Positions 61,150 to 64,000 of a stretch of 64,000 nucleotides of DNA are shown one piece after another; positions within the stretch are counted from its first letter, which is position 1; every line of letters starts with the position of its first letter. The stretch comes from Limonium bicolor (Eukaryota; Streptophyta; Magnoliopsida; Caryophyllales; Plumbaginaceae). The stretch is taken from contig CM041777.1 of assembly GCA_023374045.1 (NCBI GenBank), positions 103,928,046 through 103,992,045 on the forward strand, given 5' to 3'. The notes beneath the pieces were generated by a model. That model made no database searches and was not told the origin of the DNA. It saw nothing but the letters and a program-made list of their open reading frames with translations. Position numbers and translations under genes: made by a program.

Positions 61150-61530
61150 GAGCGTAAACCGTAAAAACACTCTGATTGTTACAAAACATTATAAACCCGT
61201 ATTAATTGCGTCAATATGATTTTAATTGTGACTGCACGCAATTTGGACGACATTTTACATTATGTTTGACTAACTTACATACATTGGTACATATTCAGAA
61301 TGTCGTACTGAATTCGTAGTTAAAAACGCCAATTTCGGGTAAAAAACGCTCTAATTGATAAAAGACGTTAAACCCTTTTTAATCGCATTTAAACGTTATA
61401 ATTGTGACTCCACGTAAGTTAAAGACATTTTATGTTGTGTTTGACTAAATTACAAACATTGTTACACTTTCAGAACGTCGTACTGAAATCACAGTTGAAA
61501 ACGTCAATTTCGGGTAAAAAACGCTCGTAC
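61150..61530. repeat. 176-bp tandem repeats upstream of PMD gene
   Basis: Two copies offset by 176 bp share AATTGTGACT.CACG, ACATTTTA..TT.TGTTTGACTAA, TCAGAA.GTCGTACTGAA and CAATTTCGGGTAAAAAACGC. The second copy ends just before a TATA box. Confidence 0.82.
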
Positions 61531-61539
61531 TATATATAG
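61531..61539 (+). promoter_or_regulatory. TATA box of PMD gene
   Basis: TATATATAG follows the second 176-bp repeat. About 30 bp downstream begins a pyrimidine-rich leader (CTCTTACTCACTCTCTCTC), typical of a plant transcription start. A 5'UTR exon would end at 61672 before GTGAGTTT. Confidence 0.6.
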
Positions 61540-61799
61540 CCTAACCTTCCTTGGATTATTCATTTATCTCTTACTCACTCTCTCTCTTCCTTAAGAAGCT
61601 CTCTTCTGACTGCCGGAGCCTCCGCCGGAGCCGCCACCCGTTGCCGCCAACCACCGCAGGAAAAATTTTCCGGTGAGTTTTTCGAATTTTTTTTTTGCAA
61701 CTTATAGATTTGGGTGTCCTGAGTATGAATTTGGTGTTAGTTTTTTGAAAATCAACATCATTTGAGCTAGATCTAGCATGAAACATTTGAAATTATTCA

Positions 61800-62150
61800 A
61801 AAAAAAAGGCAGGCGAGGAGCAGGGCGGCTCTACTGGCGCTTGGGCGAGCACCACCGCTGCTCTACCCGGAGACAGACGAGTACCGCCGCGGCTCGCCCC
61901 AGAAGCACGAGAGTCCTGGCACTGCTCGAGATACCCGCAGGTGAGGAGCCGTGTGACTCACCCTGATGTGTGCGCGCCCGACGAAGGAGACTAGTCCTGG
62001 TGCTGCTCGAGTTGGATGGGGGCGAGTATCGGTGTTGCTCGCCCATGACTGCCCCGAGGAGCGGCACTACTCAACACTGGAGAACGCGAGGAGCTGCGCG
62101 GCTCGCCCCAGGAGCAGGCGAGTAGCAACGCAGCTCGAAGCCCATTTTTT
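61800..62150. other. GC-rich island within the probable 5'UTR intron
   Basis: Roughly 300 bp much richer in G+C than its surroundings, with short repeated motifs such as GGCTCGCCCCAG and GGCGAGTA. No protein family recognised; it lies inside the inferred intron 61673-62396. Confidence 0.6.
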
Positions 62151-62360
62151 TTCTTTTTTTTGAATTCTAATATTGTGAATGATTTTTAAATATTTTAATT
62201 TGTTTATTTTTGAATTCTAATATTGTGAATGATTTTTAAATGTTTTAATTTGTTTTTTAATTCTAATAAATATTGTGAATGATTTATAAATGTTTGAATT
62301 TTTTCTGAATTGTAATATTGTGAATGATATGATTTATAAATGTTTGAATTTTTATTGTAT
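62150..62360. repeat. AT-rich tandem repeats in 5'UTR intron
   Basis: About four degenerate units of roughly 50-60 bp with TTCTAATATTGTGAATGATT then AAATGTTT(T/G)AATTT. Confidence 0.85.
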
Positions 62361-62396
62361 GAATGAGGAATATAACTGTGTGATATTCATATGCAG

Positions 62397-64000
62397 TGAT
62401 GGGTCGACTGAAAAAAGCAGTGCAAAATGTATACACGAAGAGGAAGAATAAAGACCGGGGTACGGAGCAGCCTTTGACGGCCTCGTACCGTCGTGGTGTA
62501 CGTGCTCCTGGTAAAGGGCCGAGTAATCCTGCCCCCCACATGGAAGCAGCACGCCATTCATCATTCCATCCGGGTCAATCTTTCAATGATCCGGTGTTTC
62601 AAGTACCTGCACCACCAATGGTAGCAGAGGATGACTCAGCGATGTACGAGCATATACCGAGGAGACGTATACCAGTGGTGTCATCATCCAGTAGTGCTTG
62701 GTGACAGATCACCGCACAGCGCTAGCTACAACATCTCGGGCGAAGCAAGCCACCAGATTGCTCCGTTAGAAGCTCAGACGTCAGGCGGTGGTAGTTCATC
62801 ACGTCCACCACGCCCATCACCCGCCCTTGCTGATGAGGACCATGTGATGACTGAGTGTTCGCCACATGCTGATGACGATCGGTCTGATGATAGGACTCAC
62901 CCGACGTGGATGAGGAGGAATAATGATGATGAAGTCATGGATCAGGAGGATGACACTGACGAGGAAGCAGCGCTAGCGATGGTTCCAGTCATTCCTACCT
63001 CTTGGAAGTTGACAGAGGTGTCAGTTCCTGGCGGTCCACTACTCACTAGTGTTATTACTAGCTTCGGGGGTCATGTAGCGCTTGACTTATGGACCTCGAC
63101 TAAGGTATGTTCTTTATCTTCTCATGTATTTGATCATTTAATATCATACTATGTTTTGTAAGTGTTAAATATTGGTCATTATGTAGGATCGTGGGGTTTT
63201 GAGTTTCAAATCCCGTAAGGTGATGCTTACCTGCTGGCCAAAAGATCAAATTTCCAACAAAAGGGCAAGGAACATGCTTAAGTATTCTGGTATAGAGCAC
63301 CTACAAGATATTACAATGCCATACAACAATATGTCCCTCATCAGTGCTTTTGTGGAGAGGTGGCAGCCTGATACAAACTCATTCCATATGTCGTTCGGTG
63401 AGATGACGATTACCCTGCATGATGTGTGGAAAATACTGCAAATCCCCATCGTCGGTCGTCCATTGATAGGGGATTCATCCACCCCTGGGTTGAAGGAGGT
63501 AATGGCTGATTGTCTTAATTTTAGGGGAGATGTTCAGATTATGACAGAGACACTGTGGAATACCGGTGTTGTATCGATTGCAAGCTTGTTGCAGCAATGT
63601 AGGGATGTAAATGAAGAGCCAATGAAGCAGGCATGTGGTTGGTTGTATCATCTGATCGGTACCACCATATTAGCTGGAAAATCAAATGGTCGTCTGAGTC
63701 CACAGCTATTCTGGTTAGTAACTCCCATGAAGAAAGCTACGAAGCTTCGTAAATATGCATGGGGAGCTGGTACTCTTGCATGGTTATATCGCCATCTAGG
63801 GATAGCCTCTCGTGCTGGCTCCAGTGGGATAGGTGGTTCTATGACATTACTTGAGGTATGTGTCCTAATGTGCATCTAGTATATGATAACTCACCGAGTA
63901 TTAATAATTGGTACTGCTTAATCATTCTAGTTTTTTATATGCACACTGTTGGATTTATGCGTACTTCCCTACATTAAGACCAGCGATTAGCCCAGATTGG
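62397..64000 (+). pseudogene. Plant mobile domain (MAIN-like) gene, 5' part
   Basis: Exons: 62397-63104 (ATG 62399, after an AG acceptor), 63187-63855, and a third from about 63931 past the window edge. The first exon encodes a disordered, acidic N-terminus and shifts frame by one between about 62631 and 62704. The second carries the PMD: DRGVLSFKSRKVML, then ALVERW-like SAFVERWQPDTNSFHM, FGEMTITLHDVWKILQIPI and RPLIGDSS, later GWLYHLIGTTIL and GTLAWLYRHLG. The third has CWIYAYFPTLRPAISPDW, again one base out of frame. PMD occurs in MAIN/MAIL proteins and in Mutator-like and other transposons. The two frame breaks suggest a pseudogene or transposon-derived copy. Confidence 0.78.

Overview
This window is nuclear DNA of a flowering plant, most likely a eudicot: it is AT-rich and intron-containing, and it has plant-type Athila and Sirevirus-like LTR retrotransposons, Stowaway/Tourist MITEs, CACTA and hAT elements, and a plant mobile domain (PMD) gene. 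The only clearly functional cellular gene is the 3' three quarters of SMC1 (cohesin) at the left edge. Almost everything else is transposable-element sequence, much of it nested, and many insertions can be bounded to the base by their target-site duplications (TSDs).

Layout. 1-7970: fifteen 3' exons of SMC1, + strand, 919 codons in register, with a Stowaway-like MITE in the first visible intron and one U12-type intron. About 8630-10770: a fold-back element with long inverted arms and internal tandem repeats, carrying a nested hAT-like element. 10771-12388: no gene seen. 12389-16991: a decayed Ty1/copia element (minus strand) interrupted by a 1.56 kb solo LTR. 17412-24877: an L1-type LINE (plus strand) with a 19-bp TSD, interrupted by a palindrome-rich CACTA MITE and by a hAT-like element.

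25301-59147 is a multi-level nest. A decayed CACTA element was split by a large Sirevirus-like copia element (25990-56735, minus strand). The 3' LTR of that copia was split by a 4.4 kb solo LTR (26989-45225), and that solo LTR was split by a complete, relatively young Athila-type Ty3/gypsy element (29966-43797, minus strand). Separately, a 1.87 kb solo LTR (52207-54079) sits in the copia gag region. When the insertions are removed, the broken copia LTR becomes 1084 bp against 1085 bp for its intact partner, which supports this order of events.

59148-61022 holds fragments of CACTA, Tourist-like and hAT-like elements. 61023-64000 holds a promoter-like region with 176-bp repeats, a TATA box, a 5'UTR intron and the first exons of a PMD (MAIN-like) gene that runs off the right edge and appears frame-disrupted.

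Working together: SMC1 is the housekeeping gene. The retrotransposons are mostly broken; the Athila is structurally complete, but its reading frames are also shifted. The most unusual signals are an apparent AT-AA U12 intron in SMC1, a 72-bp hairpin repeat array shared by two different LTR families, and an extra ORF downstream of pol in both the copia and the gypsy element that may be the same domain.
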